Assembly: GCF_907164905.1 (NCBI RefSeq)
Contig: NZ_CAJRAF010000001.1
Span: 1,895,001-1,959,000 of the forward strand
Direction: 5' to 3'
Origin: Dyadobacter sp. CECT 9275
GTDB taxonomy: Bacteria; Bacteroidota; Bacteroidia; Cytophagales; Spirosomataceae
Length of the DNA: 64,000 nucleotides
The notes beneath the pieces are model-generated. The model searched no databases. It worked only from the letters and a program-made list of their open reading frames with translations, and was not told the DNA's origin. Both the position numbers and the translations under genes were made by a program. Positions within the stretch are counted from its first letter, which is position 1. Each line of letters opens with the position of its first letter. This document shows positions 1-9,191 of the stretch, piece after piece.

Positions 1-1053
1 GTCAATCATATAGGTGGCCGGAGCTACCGCACCTTCGCCAGCATTCTGGATATAATTATCAACGCTTTCCAGGATACTAATCTTGGTATTGACCTCGTTC
101 AGTTTGGAGTCGTTTTCTTTGATATTTTCAAGAAACAGCTGTGATTCCGCACTGATATCTGTAATTCCCTGATTGGTTTTATAGGATTCAACATCTTTTT
201 CAACATCTCCCAGTTCGCCGGTAATCAGTCCCAAACGGTTTTCAATGAACTTCAGGGTGTTACTTGCCTCCGTATTTTTATCACTTAACGATGCCTGAAC
301 GTAGACGTCAAGCAGTTTGTTGAGCACATCTTTGGAGCGTTGAATATCGGTATCTTCATAGGTCAGTTCCAGTACCGTACTTTTAAGATTGGGCTGTGTC
401 ACCTGGAATCTTTTCAGCATCTGTTCTGCCAGATTCTTCACATCCGTAAAGTGAACGGACATATCCTTATATTCTGACGGTGTACCTGCCTTTACCACAA
501 AAGCACCCCAGGCATTATTAAACCGCTGGCCCACGGTGAACACCTTGTCTTCTTCGTTAAATTTAAAGTGAGTACTGTCAATCACGTGGATGATCAGCGG
601 TTCCTCCATCCCGAAATCAGTAATGACCTCAGGAATAATAACAACAGGGCTTTTCTTGTACAAATTAACCGTCCGCAAACCATCTTTGGCCGTGTAGGAA
701 ACATCAAGGCTAAGTTCCTTGATCACCTGTTCCATCAGGTTCTGTGATTTGATGATTTCCTGTTCATTTTCCACCACCTTATTTCCGCCGAACTGCGAAC
801 TCATCTCGGTAAGGATATCTCCCTGCGAGCCTCCAATGCTTTTTTCTTCTTTAATAAGGATACTTGATTTGGAGCTGTATACCGGTTGCGATATCTGCAG
901 ATAAAAGAAAGCTGCCGTTAAAGCCAGGAACAAAAAAATGGGAAAAAGATACCAATATCTGAAATACCGGCGCACATATTCGTTCAGATTGAAATCCTGT
1001 TCCTCCTCTTCCAGAAAGTCCTGTTGAACTCCGTTTAATTTGTTATTCATCAT
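1..1053 (-). CDS. Wzz/GumC-type exopolysaccharide chain-length or tyrosine autokinase protein, C-terminus outside window
   Basis: Inner-membrane polysaccharide co-polymerase expected to set chain length and couple synthesis to export. The reading frame is open from ATG 1051-1053 to the left edge (about 350 codons). The N-terminus is acidic (LEEEEQDFNLNEYVRRYFRY), followed by one hydrophobic segment (LFPIFLFLALTAAFFYL), then the Wzz-like periplasmic region with the SSKSSILIKEE stretch and a long helical part. ATG codons at 1053 and 1050 are both possible starts. It lies 47 bp after the Wza-like gene on the same strand, the usual export pairing. The part that would carry a BY-kinase domain is outside the window, so kinase activity cannot be judged. 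The Wzz family call is firm and the subtype is open. Confidence 0.8.
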   Translation of the reverse strand, partial: MMNNKLNGVQQDFLEEEEQDFNLNEYVRRYFRYWYLFPIFLFLALTAAFFYLQISQPVYSSKSSILIKEEKSIGGSQGDILTEMSSQFGGNKVVENEQEIIKSQNLMEQVIKELSLDVSYTAKDGLRTVNLYKKSPVVIIPEVITDFGMEEPLIIHVIDSTHFKFNEEDKVFTVGQRFNNAWGAFVVKAGTPSEYKDMSVHFTDVKNLAEQMLKRFQVTQPNLKSTVLELTYEDTDIQRSKDVLNKLLDVYVQASLSDKNTEASNTLKFIENRLGLITGELGDVEKDVESYKTNQGITDISAESQLFLENIKENDSKLNEVNTKISILESVDNYIQNAGEGAVAPATYMID

Positions 1054-1100
1054 AAAATATCTAAGAAAAACATGTACTAGATTTTAAGAATGACCGCATC

Positions 1101-1931
1101 TTAAAGTTTGGTGAAATTTAAGATCAAAATACCCAGGGTGCTTATCCCTCCCACAATAGTGGCAATAAGTGGTACCGTCCTGATCCTGCTATCTGTATCC
1201 AGCATCCTTGCTTTTACCGGCTCCACATAGATCACATCATTTTTGTGTATATAGTAGTAAGGAGAGTTAAAAATTTCTCTGGATGTTAAATTGATCCGGG
1301 CCTGCTCCCTCTTACCGTTTTCTTCCCGAATGATCATCACATTGCTGCGGTTACCATATATGGTCAGGTCACCTGCAAGGCTCAATACCTCGGGGAGTGT
1401 AATTTTTTCGTCCGGGATAACGTACACAGCCGGAAGTTTCACCTCACCCAGTACCGATACCTTGAAATTCAGATTCCTGACAATTACACTGGGTTCCTTC
1501 AGGAAACTCATGAGCTTGGTGCGGATGGTGTCGGCAGCGTCGGTAGTGCGTAATCCGCCAATTTGGATTTTGCCAACCAGCGGAATTTCAATGGAGCCGT
1601 CGGAGTCAACCAGATACCCCAAAGGTTGTACCCTGGCACCTCCGCCTGTTGAGGAGTAGTTGGTGCTTGCTGTTGTAAACAAATTGGGCGTGTTAAAAAC
1701 CTCGTTCGCCTCGGCATTCAAGCTACCCACCACTATGGAAAGAATATCATTAGGCTGGATGGTGGGAATATATTTCTGTGATATTTCCTGGGATGAGTAG
1801 CGTGATGAATCTCCTTGGAAATATACAATTGTCTTCGGTGAGACACACGAAACGGCTCCTCCGATTATCGCAAGGATTACCAGCAGAGAAGTCAGGGAGA
1901 ATGGATAGTTGCGTTTGGGGTGTATGTTCAT
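1101..1931 (-). CDS. Wza-like polysaccharide export lipoprotein
   Basis: Outer-membrane export protein of the polysaccharide export (Poly_export/SLBB) family, 276 aa. It forms the exit channel of Wzz/Wza-type capsule and exopolysaccharide systems. The signal peptide ends in a lipobox (GAVSC, Cys about residue 29). An export domain follows (QPNDILSIVVGSLN; DSDGSIEIPLVGKI), then an SLBB-like part (SVLGEVKLPAVYVIPDEKI). A hydrophobic C-terminal segment (VPLIATIVGGISTLGILILN) suggests a membrane-spanning end. The gene sits between the Wzz-like gene and the YwqE-like phosphatase in one minus-strand run. Bacteroidota versions have this short length compared with about 380 aa in Enterobacteria. Confidence 0.85.
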   Translation of the reverse strand: MNIHPKRNYPFSLTSLLVILAIIGGAVSCVSPKTIVYFQGDSSRYSSQEISQKYIPTIQPNDILSIVVGSLNAEANEVFNTPNLFTTASTNYSSTGGGARVQPLGYLVDSDGSIEIPLVGKIQIGGLRTTDAADTIRTKLMSFLKEPSVIVRNLNFKVSVLGEVKLPAVYVIPDEKITLPEVLSLAGDLTIYGNRSNVMIIREENGKREQARINLTSREIFNSPYYYIHKNDVIYVEPVKARMLDTDSRIRTVPLIATIVGGISTLGILILNFTKL

Positions 1932-2129
1932 AAAAAAATCAGATGAGTATCACGTTGTTTTGTAAAGTGTTGTTTTCGAGGTACTTTGTTTTAATCTGGA
2001 AAGGGCGAAAAGTACTGTGACTTGTTTTTTTGATATCTTTTCAGCATGTCGCCATTTGTACTGACCTTAGAATAAATTTAACTCAGTTTCTTAATAATGT
2101 TCAATATTAGCCAGAAATTTATTCTTATG

Positions 2130-2137
2130 CAAATGTA
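2130..2137 (-). promoter_or_regulatory. candidate Bacteroidota -7 box upstream of the Wza-like gene
   Basis: On the minus strand this reads TACATTTG, matching the Bacteroidota -7 consensus TAnnTTTG, about 200 bp upstream of the Wza-like start. It lies in the only sizeable gap of the capsule operon (1932-2158). No clear -33 TTTG at standard spacing was found, so this is a weak call. Confidence 0.3.
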
Positions 2138-2158
2138 GAATAAATTCAATTGTTATCC

Positions 2159-2899
2159 TTAAATACTTATAAGTTTTTCATTTTGAAAAGGATATTTTAG
2201 GAGCCAGTGATTGCCCGGGTTTTTGTTAATCATATCCAGATGCTGAATTTTATGGGCATCGGTACCCAAAAAAGTAATGAGCCCATTTTTAAGTAACCAT
2301 TCTGCCATTTTGTGAACATTTGCACCGTAATAATGGCTGAGGGATAAAATATTCACCTGCAGTTCGCACCCGTGATCGCAAAGCTTTTTATATACCGAAG
2401 GATCCGAATAGAAATAGGTATATCGTTCAGGGTGAGCCAGAACGGGTTGATAACCTTTGCTGATGATGAAGAATATGGTTTCCGAGATATTCAATAGCGG
2501 CGTGGAGTAGGGGAGTTCTACCAAAAGCCTGTTTCCCGGAAGGGTCAGAAATGGCTGCCCGGTACGTAACAAATGCATGAAATGTTCATCGATGAAATAC
2601 TCCGCTGCCGCATTGATCTGGATCGAAAGACCGGCATTTTTTACAGCTTGCTGCACTTCGGTCAAAATCGGTAATATGATTTCAGGAGAATTACGATAAC
2701 AGTCCCACATGACGTGCGGTGTAGTAAACATTCTACTATATCCAAGCTCCTGCATTCTGGCAGCCATCGCTACCGACTCTTCGATTGTTTCCACACCATC
2801 ATCAATTCCGGGAATAATATGGGAATGGATATCTATTCCAATTCTGTCAAGATTGATTTTATGATTGCTTTTATTTTTACCAAACAGCCAATTAAGCAT
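2159..2899 (-). CDS. CpsB/YwqE-type PHP tyrosine-protein phosphatase
   Basis: Metal-dependent phosphotyrosine phosphatase of the PHP fold (246 aa). In capsule systems it dephosphorylates the tyrosine autokinase and thereby tunes chain length. Metal-ligand motifs are visible in order: DIHSHIIPGIDDG (His25/His27), TTPHVMWDCYRN, EYFIDEHF, AHPERY and GTDAHKI. It is separated by only 7 bp from the upstream Wzi-like gene, so co-transcription is likely. Its presence hints that the Wzz-like gene, cut at the left edge, is a tyrosine kinase type. That last point is inference. Confidence 0.88.
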   Translation of the reverse strand: MLNWLFGKNKSNHKINLDRIGIDIHSHIIPGIDDGVETIEESVAMAARMQELGYSRMFTTPHVMWDCYRNSPEIILPILTEVQQAVKNAGLSIQINAAAEYFIDEHFMHLLRTGQPFLTLPGNRLLVELPYSTPLLNISETIFFIISKGYQPVLAHPERYTYFYSDPSVYKKLCDHGCELQVNILSLSHYYGANVHKMAEWLLKNGLITFLGTDAHKIQHLDMINKNPGNHWLLKYPFQNEKLISI

Positions 2900-2906
2900 A
2901 AGAATT

Positions 2907-4373
2907 TTAGAACGTTTTAGCGGCCTTCAAAAGAATACCTGACGAGTTTAATAGTAAATTTCCGCTATCCAGCGCTCCGGTTATGCCAATGGTATATCCG
3001 TTTCCAATCCTCCTGTCGGCTGAAAGGTAACCGGAGAACTGGCCTACTTCGGGGAAAATTCCATAAATGGGGGCAGTATGCACCTCCCCAGTCGTATGAC
3101 CGTTAGGACTGGTGCCAAAGGTTCCGTAATTCCTGGAATAAGATAATTTGGACAGAAGGTGCCACTGGTATACCGAAAGATCAAGTCCGGCATGAAAGGC
3201 CAGCACTCTGTTATTCATGAAATAATCTTTGGGGAAATGGGGAAGCCCGTCCCTCACCAATGTTTTGGAAGTAATGAATGGTGTGCCCAAACCTTCGCCC
3301 TTGTAAGACCAGCCCTCAGAATACAGATAGTTATTATAGTAGTCCTCGTCGCCGGAAGGGGTTACCTTTGACCAGGTTTCCCCGCCTTGATTTTTGGTAT
3401 AGAGTACTTCAATTAACAATTTATTCCATTTTACTTTTTGTTCACTTTTTTTCAGATTGGTAATGCTCACGCCATTCAGTCCATCCATGATGTTGGACAA
3501 ATGGGCCAGCCCTCCCACTTCGTAAAAGGTTTGGCGATAGGCCAGCAGCTTCATATTTTTAAAAGCGTACTCAAATCCCAGATCAATGGAACCCAGATGG
3601 TTTCCTACCTTACTGGAGTTCCAAACTTTGCCCAAAACAATGTACTCGTATGTTTTTAAACCAGAAAGTTGAAAACTGTTGAGGTAGAAACCCTTTTTGG
3701 ACCAGACATATTTTTCGTCTCCAAAAAATACCTGATGGTTAAATCCTCCATACAGTTTGAGTTTCCAGCCCGGCTTACCGAAGCGTCCGTACAGCGACTT
3801 TTGGTGAAATTGAGTGGTAGTCTGCGAAGTATCTCCGTATTGAACCGGCGTTTTTCCAACCCATCCGTGAGCGTAATTTCCTTTGAAGGCCAGTACTTTC
3901 CCCCAAAACGGAAGGCTGTAAAATTCGGGTATCGAGATTTGTATCTTAGGAATACCCAGCGCGTTTCCGGATATGGCGTAGTTTCCCGAAGTCAGCAAGG
4001 TATCAGAGAGTCCGGATACTTCCTTGATCCTTCCGCCCTTTAATTCGAAAATTCCCACCTTTAACCTGCCGTATCCTTCTATTAAGGTAACATTGGATGT
4101 TTTACCGGCGTTGGCCCTCACTTCAGCACGGGCTCCCCAGTCAACCAGCTTTGTGCCGGATGTGTCGTATTCTATTTCACCGGTTCCTATAAAACTCGCA
4201 AAGGCGCCTTTTACGGGTACACTTCCAAACTGGTTGGAACGCATCCAGAATGGAACCGCTTTCTGGCTGGTAACTCCGGCCTGGCCCTCGAGGCCAAAAC
4301 GGACATGCGTGAATTGTGCTTTTGCGTGAAAAAACAAAAAGGTTAAAACCAGTATACTGGAAATTTTTTTCAT
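2907..4373 (-). CDS. Wzi-family capsule assembly outer-membrane protein, paralogue 1
   Basis: 488-aa outer-membrane beta-barrel protein of the capsule-assembly Wzi family, thought to anchor or organise capsular polysaccharide at the cell surface. A signal peptide ending HAKAQ is followed by the N-terminal motif VPFWMRSNQFGSVP and the central GNALGIPKIQISIPEFYSL / FKGNYAHGW block. Alternating aromatic strands then lead to a C-terminal strand ending in Phe (LLKAAKTF), typical of barrels. The protein immediately upstream shares all these blocks, so the two genes are a tandem duplication. It is transcribed toward the phosphatase and export genes. Confidence 0.85.
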   Translation of the reverse strand: MKKISSILVLTFLFFHAKAQFTHVRFGLEGQAGVTSQKAVPFWMRSNQFGSVPVKGAFASFIGTGEIEYDTSGTKLVDWGARAEVRANAGKTSNVTLIEGYGRLKVGIFELKGGRIKEVSGLSDTLLTSGNYAISGNALGIPKIQISIPEFYSLPFWGKVLAFKGNYAHGWVGKTPVQYGDTSQTTTQFHQKSLYGRFGKPGWKLKLYGGFNHQVFFGDEKYVWSKKGFYLNSFQLSGLKTYEYIVLGKVWNSSKVGNHLGSIDLGFEYAFKNMKLLAYRQTFYEVGGLAHLSNIMDGLNGVSITNLKKSEQKVKWNKLLIEVLYTKNQGGETWSKVTPSGDEDYYNNYLYSEGWSYKGEGLGTPFITSKTLVRDGLPHFPKDYFMNNRVLAFHAGLDLSVYQWHLLSKLSYSRNYGTFGTSPNGHTTGEVHTAPIYGIFPEVGQFSGYLSADRRIGNGYTIGITGALDSGNLLLNSSGILLKAAKTF

Positions 4374-4461
4374 AAAATGCGTCGTTGAGCAGGGTAAATT
4401 TAAATAACTGTCTTTGCTGGCCCACCCCAGGGTAAAGGCTTTTTGAATTTTTCTCTGAATT

Positions 4462-5865
4462 TTAAAATTTCTTTTTCAAACTTATCAATAGTCCCCCAGT
4501 GGTGTTCAGCAAGTCGCCTGCGTCCAGGGCTGCTGTAAGGCCCAGGTATAGTTTGTTGCCTATGTCTCTGTTTGCTTCAATGTATCCCGAAAACTGAGAT
4601 TTTTTTCCAAAAGATTTTTCTGTACTGTATGTTCCGTAATTCATTGAGTAAGAAAGTTTTGTAGTGTACTCCCAGTTGCCAGCGGTGCCTTGCATTCCGG
4701 TATGGAAGGCAAGTAATCTGTTATTGCTGAAGTATTCGTTAGCGAGTTTTGGGATTTCATTACGCACATCGTTGCGAGAAGTTATAAAAGGCGTGCCAAG
4801 GCCTACAGATTTGTATGACCAGCCTTGTGTATAGATATAATTATTGTAATAATCTTCGTATCCCAGTAGCTGCAGGCTGGTTACAGAATTTTTTGCCTGA
4901 TTCTTCGTGTATAAGAACTCAAACACAAACCGGTTTACACTAAATGTTTCGGATTCCGTTTTTCTGGTAAGGGAGATTCCCGTTAAACCATCCGAGATAT
5001 TTGCAAAATGCTTTAAGGCGTCTTTATCGAAATAACTTTGATGATAGAACCTGACTGTGCTTTGTGAAAAACGATGGTCCACCGCCAGATCCACCGTTCC
5101 GAGGTGATTTCCTACCTGTGAGTATTCGAATTTTTTGCTGAGAATTACATAAGTATACTCTTGCCAGGGCGTTAACGTGAATTCATTCTTAGAGAATATT
5201 TCTTTGCTATTTCCCCATAACACATTGTCATTCAGTCCCAAATAGACTTTGGTTTTTGCATCGGGCTTGCCCAGGCGCAGATAAAGTGATTTCTGGTGCA
5301 GGTATGTTTTGGCTTGGTCCACCTGTCTGTAAGGAAACTGAATGGGTACATTACCAAGCCATCCATGGGCATAGTTGCCTTTAAAAGAGAAAAACTTCCC
5401 TGCAAAAGGCAGGCTGTAAAACTCAGGAATGGAAATTTCCAGTTTTGGGATTCCCAGCGCATTACCTGAAACAGCAAAATTTCCGGAACTGAGTAGTGTA
5501 TCCGCCAGGCCAAAGTTTTCACGGGACCTTCCGCCTTTTACTTCCAAAATTCCCAAACGTATTTTTCCGTAACCTTCCAGCAGAATGAATTCAGCTTTTT
5601 TTCCAAAATTGGTTCTGGCTTGCACAGAAGCGCCCCAATCAAAGAATTTTTTGTCTTTTGACTGATACATTTTTTGCCCTCCGGCCAGGATACTGCCCGA
5701 GGTTCCGGATAAAGGAATACTTCCAAACTGATTACTTCTCATCCAGAATGGTACATTTTTACCCATGACTGACGCTTGTGCCTCAACGTTGGCCTGGTAA
5801 AGAGCCGACTGTGCCTTGCACCACAGGGAAAGTACAATTAAAACCAGAGATAAGGTTATTTTCAT
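4462..5865 (-). CDS. Wzi-family capsule assembly outer-membrane protein, paralogue 2
   Basis: 467-aa paralogue of the downstream gene and first gene of the minus-strand capsule run. Signal peptide MKITLSLVLIVLSLWCKAQ. Shared blocks are VPFWMRSNQFGSIP, GLADTLLSSGNFAVSGNALG, ISIPEFYSLPFAGK and FKGNYAHGWLG, with C-terminal barrel end LISLKKKF. The 88-bp spacer to its paralogue has no clear terminator. Two Wzi proteins could serve two polysaccharides or form a mixed assembly; the sequence does not decide this. Confidence 0.85.
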   Translation of the reverse strand: MKITLSLVLIVLSLWCKAQSALYQANVEAQASVMGKNVPFWMRSNQFGSIPLSGTSGSILAGGQKMYQSKDKKFFDWGASVQARTNFGKKAEFILLEGYGKIRLGILEVKGGRSRENFGLADTLLSSGNFAVSGNALGIPKLEISIPEFYSLPFAGKFFSFKGNYAHGWLGNVPIQFPYRQVDQAKTYLHQKSLYLRLGKPDAKTKVYLGLNDNVLWGNSKEIFSKNEFTLTPWQEYTYVILSKKFEYSQVGNHLGTVDLAVDHRFSQSTVRFYHQSYFDKDALKHFANISDGLTGISLTRKTESETFSVNRFVFEFLYTKNQAKNSVTSLQLLGYEDYYNNYIYTQGWSYKSVGLGTPFITSRNDVRNEIPKLANEYFSNNRLLAFHTGMQGTAGNWEYTTKLSYSMNYGTYSTEKSFGKKSQFSGYIEANRDIGNKLYLGLTAALDAGDLLNTTGGLLISLKKKF

Positions 5866-6745
5866 AAATAGTAACGTGAGTGTAGCTCAAATATAATAAA
5901 ACGCACAAGTCTACCTAGCGGCTGTACTGGATCACCCGGGCTTCATGAACCGGAATAAGAGGAATGGAGCCTGCTTTATTGTCCTATTCCTTGAGAGCGT
6001 CCCTGCACGGACGGGCACAGAGGGCGTTGATGGTAAGTTCTACTGTATTGAAAATCAAACAAATAGAATTTTTTGTTGTTAAAAGTCGGATACTGTCGTA
6101 TCGGAAATGCGAATAAAATAAGTTTAATATAGAATAGATGCTACAATTGGACATATTGAAGTTCTACTTTTTGGTGAGAAATATTTTGCGCAAAATTTGA
6201 CGAACCAACTTTCACCCCAAAACAACTATTTCGCCCTTTTTGTCTACAAGTACCTCTGTGAAAAGTAATGTTTCGTAAGTGGTTGAATATCAAATTATTG
6301 AAAAAAATACTAATAAAAAAACGAAGGTATTTCACCCCAAAATAGAAAGTCGTTCACCCCAAACGGGTTGTAGGACGCCACACATTGGGGTAATTTTACA
6401 TCATCGAAACAGCAGCACAATTCAACTGTTCAATCTGTCAGGTTTCTTTTTAGATTGGATTAAATGAAGAATAGCAGAGTTTCACAACAGATTTTGAGTC
6501 ACAATTGAAAATTTTTTAATAGAAATAGTTTGAATTAAAAATTTACGGTAAACCCATGCTAACAGTCAACCCAACCCATTTCAGTTTCTCGCCGAAGCGC
6601 GCTGGCTAATCCGATAGCAAAAATTTAGGGAGAGTTTCTGAGAGGATTTTTCGAAAGCAAAAATCCTTGCCGGGAAAAACTGTGCCCGAAAAAACAAAAA
6701 TTTCTTTTGCCTCTCATTCATAATTACTTATAAATCAACGATATA
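5866..6745. other. long divergent intergenic region
   Basis: 880 bp between the divergent capsule run and the first T9SS cargo gene. I see no convincing coding frame. It holds a 14-bp perfect palindrome (ATTTTGCGCAAAAT, 6183-6196), the TTCACCCCAAA repeats listed separately, and an A/T-rich block just before 6746. Promoters for both directions must lie here but none matches the full consensus. Confidence 0.6.
6211..6363. repeat. three direct copies of TTCACCCCAAA
   Basis: Copies at 6211-6221, 6331-6341 and 6353-6363, with a partial inverted copy (TTGGGGT) around 6385. They may be binding sites or the remnant of a multi-repeat transposon end. IS21-type ends elsewhere in the window show the same style of spaced direct repeats, but no transposase or opposite end is visible here. 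Confidence 0.5.
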
Positions 6746-8956
6746 ATGTTCTTTTCTCTCAATCTTCGTCAATTGGTTAGTTTCAAACTGATCCTGCCGG
6801 TAATTTTACTTCTCATGATGGATCGGCCTGGTTTTGCACAGTTGGAACTTACAGCTTCCAGTTATTCAGGCTCGGTACCCTCAGGTCCAACAGCAGACCC
6901 CGTTAAGTTAAAATTCGTTCAGAATACCTCTGGCAGCACATTTTCGGATTTCGACCCTGAGTTAACAGTAACGGCTTCTTTTGGAGACCAGCAGTTCCCG
7001 AATACGGCGGATGTTCCTGCGGTATTCTTTGGAGGAACTTCTAATGACGTTGCCAAAACGGCAACATCCGAAAAAGTCATAAGGCTGCTGAGCAGTATTT
7101 CATCACCTTCAAACAACCTGTTTACCTCCAATCCGTCGGGTTCTGCGGGGACGGGAATTGATGTGGAAGTGAACAACGGCTTTAATATATTTACAAGTGT
7201 TGAACCGCTCTATTCAGCTGATAAGGATCGTTCGGGAAGATATTATTACAGCACCCTGACGTTGACGTTTAACAGAGCGGTGTCTGACCCGGTTATTCAC
7301 GTTTCGGGATTAGGTGCTTTTACAAAGGTGGATAATCAAAGCCTTGGATATTCAACAGAACTGGAACTTTTGGACGGCCAGGGCTTAAGTCTTACCAAAC
7401 TTTCTGGTAGTGAAGCGCTTCGTGTTGAAACTACAAAAATATTGAACGGTAAGTCAGCTATCAATTCTGAGTCCGATCAGGGAGCGGCCACCGGTTCAGT
7501 AAGGGTGAATGGGTCTAACATCACTGCACTGGTTTTCAAGGTATACCTGCGCGGCGATAACAACGGTTCGGCCTGGAGTTCTGCACAGTTTTTTTCGGGA
7601 GACCAGTGGCTGTTATCCGTATCAATGAATCCGACGATCACTTCCATTGCCGGTAACGTATTTGACGATGCAGACGGCCTGGCTGGAAATCCTTCCAATA
7701 CTGTCAACGGTTCAAAAGTGAACGGAACCGACATTGACCCGGAGGTTTCAGGCAATCAGTCTCTGTACGTTAACTTGGTAAACAGCAGCAATCAGGTGGT
7801 AGGTACGTCGGATGTTGCTGCCAATGGTACCTATGCTTTCCAGAATGTAACGTCGACCGGTTATCCCGAGACTTACAGGCTGGTTTTGTCAAAGGATAAA
7901 AATACAACCTCTGCTTCACTGCCTTCCGGTTGGGTGAGTACAGGTGAGAATATCGGCGCCTCCGACGCAAGCGGATCGGACAATGACGCCAACAGTATAC
8001 TCACCAACGTTACTCTTCAGAGTGTCAGCGCTACGATACAAAATGCAAATTTCGGGATCAATAAGATACCGGTAGCAGAGGCGAAGGAGAAGCAGATCGT
8101 ACAGCCAAATTTCAACCAGCTGGAACCTTTGGACGGCTCTGCGGCTGCACCGGCTTTGAGTGGCAAAGATCTGGAAGACGGAACCCTGGGTGCCGGAAGT
8201 AAATTGGTCATTACACGTTTACCCCAAAAAGCAGCGTTGTTATACAATGGAGAGCAAGTTCAGGCCAATTCCGCTATTACTAACTATAACCCGTCAAAAC
8301 TGAGAATAAAATTTGCTGATCTCGATTATACCAGTGTTGATTTTGAATATGCCTTCATCGACAGAGCGGAAAAACAGGGTACCAGCGCTACCTATAAACT
8401 ATCCTGGACGTCTGCACTGCCTGTAGTACTGAGCCGTTTTTCAGCCGAGAAATCAGAACAGAGTGCGCTTTTGACATGGATGACAACCAGCGAGTCGAAT
8501 AGTGAAAGATTTGATATTGAGCGTAGTTTGAATGGAAAAGAATGGAATAGGATCGGTAGTAAAGAGGCGAAAGGGGAAAGTACACAGTCTCTGGACTATA
8601 CTTTTACGGATACCAAACCTGCGGCAGGAGTCAACCTGTACCGGCTGAAAATGATTGATCTGGACGGAACATTTGCTTACAGCCAGATTAAAACCGTAAG
8701 TTTCGAAGCAAGTAATGAAACGGTATTTTATCCGAATCCTGCCTCGGATGTATTACATGTGAAAGTAGACGGGGGGTATGATATGAACGCTGTAAGTAAA
8801 CTGAATATCTACGACGCAAGTGGAAATCTGGTTCTGACTCCCGAACTGAAATCCGACCGTATGGATGTAAACGCACTGAAAAACGGCCTATATATTGTGC
8901 AACTGATCAGGAAAAACGGATTGGTTTCCACAGCAAAAATCAGTATCAGAAAGTAA
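6746..8956 (+). CDS. secreted T9SS cargo protein, type A sorting domain
   Basis: 736-aa secreted or surface protein. The N-terminal signal peptide ends near DRPGFAQ. The middle (about residues 300-440) looks like a prealbumin/SdrD-B-like beta domain (ITSIAGNVFDDADGLAGN; VAANGTYAFQNVTS). The segment near 560-650 resembles the fibronectin-like region common before sorting domains (VVLSRFSAEKSEQSALLTW; GVNLYRLKMIDLDG). The last about 75 residues form a T9SS type A sorting domain (FYPNPASDVLHVKV, NGLYIVQLI, basic end ISIRK). Substrate or function is unknown. It probably belongs with the next cargo gene only by location. Confidence 0.8.
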   Translation: MFFSLNLRQLVSFKLILPVILLLMMDRPGFAQLELTASSYSGSVPSGPTADPVKLKFVQNTSGSTFSDFDPELTVTASFGDQQFPNTADVPAVFFGGTSNDVAKTATSEKVIRLLSSISSPSNNLFTSNPSGSAGTGIDVEVNNGFNIFTSVEPLYSADKDRSGRYYYSTLTLTFNRAVSDPVIHVSGLGAFTKVDNQSLGYSTELELLDGQGLSLTKLSGSEALRVETTKILNGKSAINSESDQGAATGSVRVNGSNITALVFKVYLRGDNNGSAWSSAQFFSGDQWLLSVSMNPTITSIAGNVFDDADGLAGNPSNTVNGSKVNGTDIDPEVSGNQSLYVNLVNSSNQVVGTSDVAANGTYAFQNVTSTGYPETYRLVLSKDKNTTSASLPSGWVSTGENIGASDASGSDNDANSILTNVTLQSVSATIQNANFGINKIPVAEAKEKQIVQPNFNQLEPLDGSAAAPALSGKDLEDGTLGAGSKLVITRLPQKAALLYNGEQVQANSAITNYNPSKLRIKFADLDYTSVDFEYAFIDRAEKQGTSATYKLSWTSALPVVLSRFSAEKSEQSALLTWMTTSESNSERFDIERSLNGKEWNRIGSKEAKGESTQSLDYTFTDTKPAAGVNLYRLKMIDLDGTFAYSQIKTVSFEASNETVFYPNPASDVLHVKVDGGYDMNAVSKLNIYDASGNLVLTPELKSDRMDVNALKNGLYIVQLIRKNGLVSTAKISIRK

Positions 8957-9191
8957 CCAAATCAAAGTTCAGTCTTCCCCAGGAGATGTACCTTATTCTC
9001 CAATCATCAAAAATGCCGGTAAGAGGGCCCGGTTAGCCTCAAAATTGGCGCATAGTGCCAGAAATTAAGAGATTGAAAAAAAGAAGGTTTACACACAATA
9101 AGACGAATTCTTTGCAACACGATGGTGTTCACCTGCGTAAGGGACAATATTGGTAAACCATTACAAGGCAGGACTGTTAACATCATGGGTT

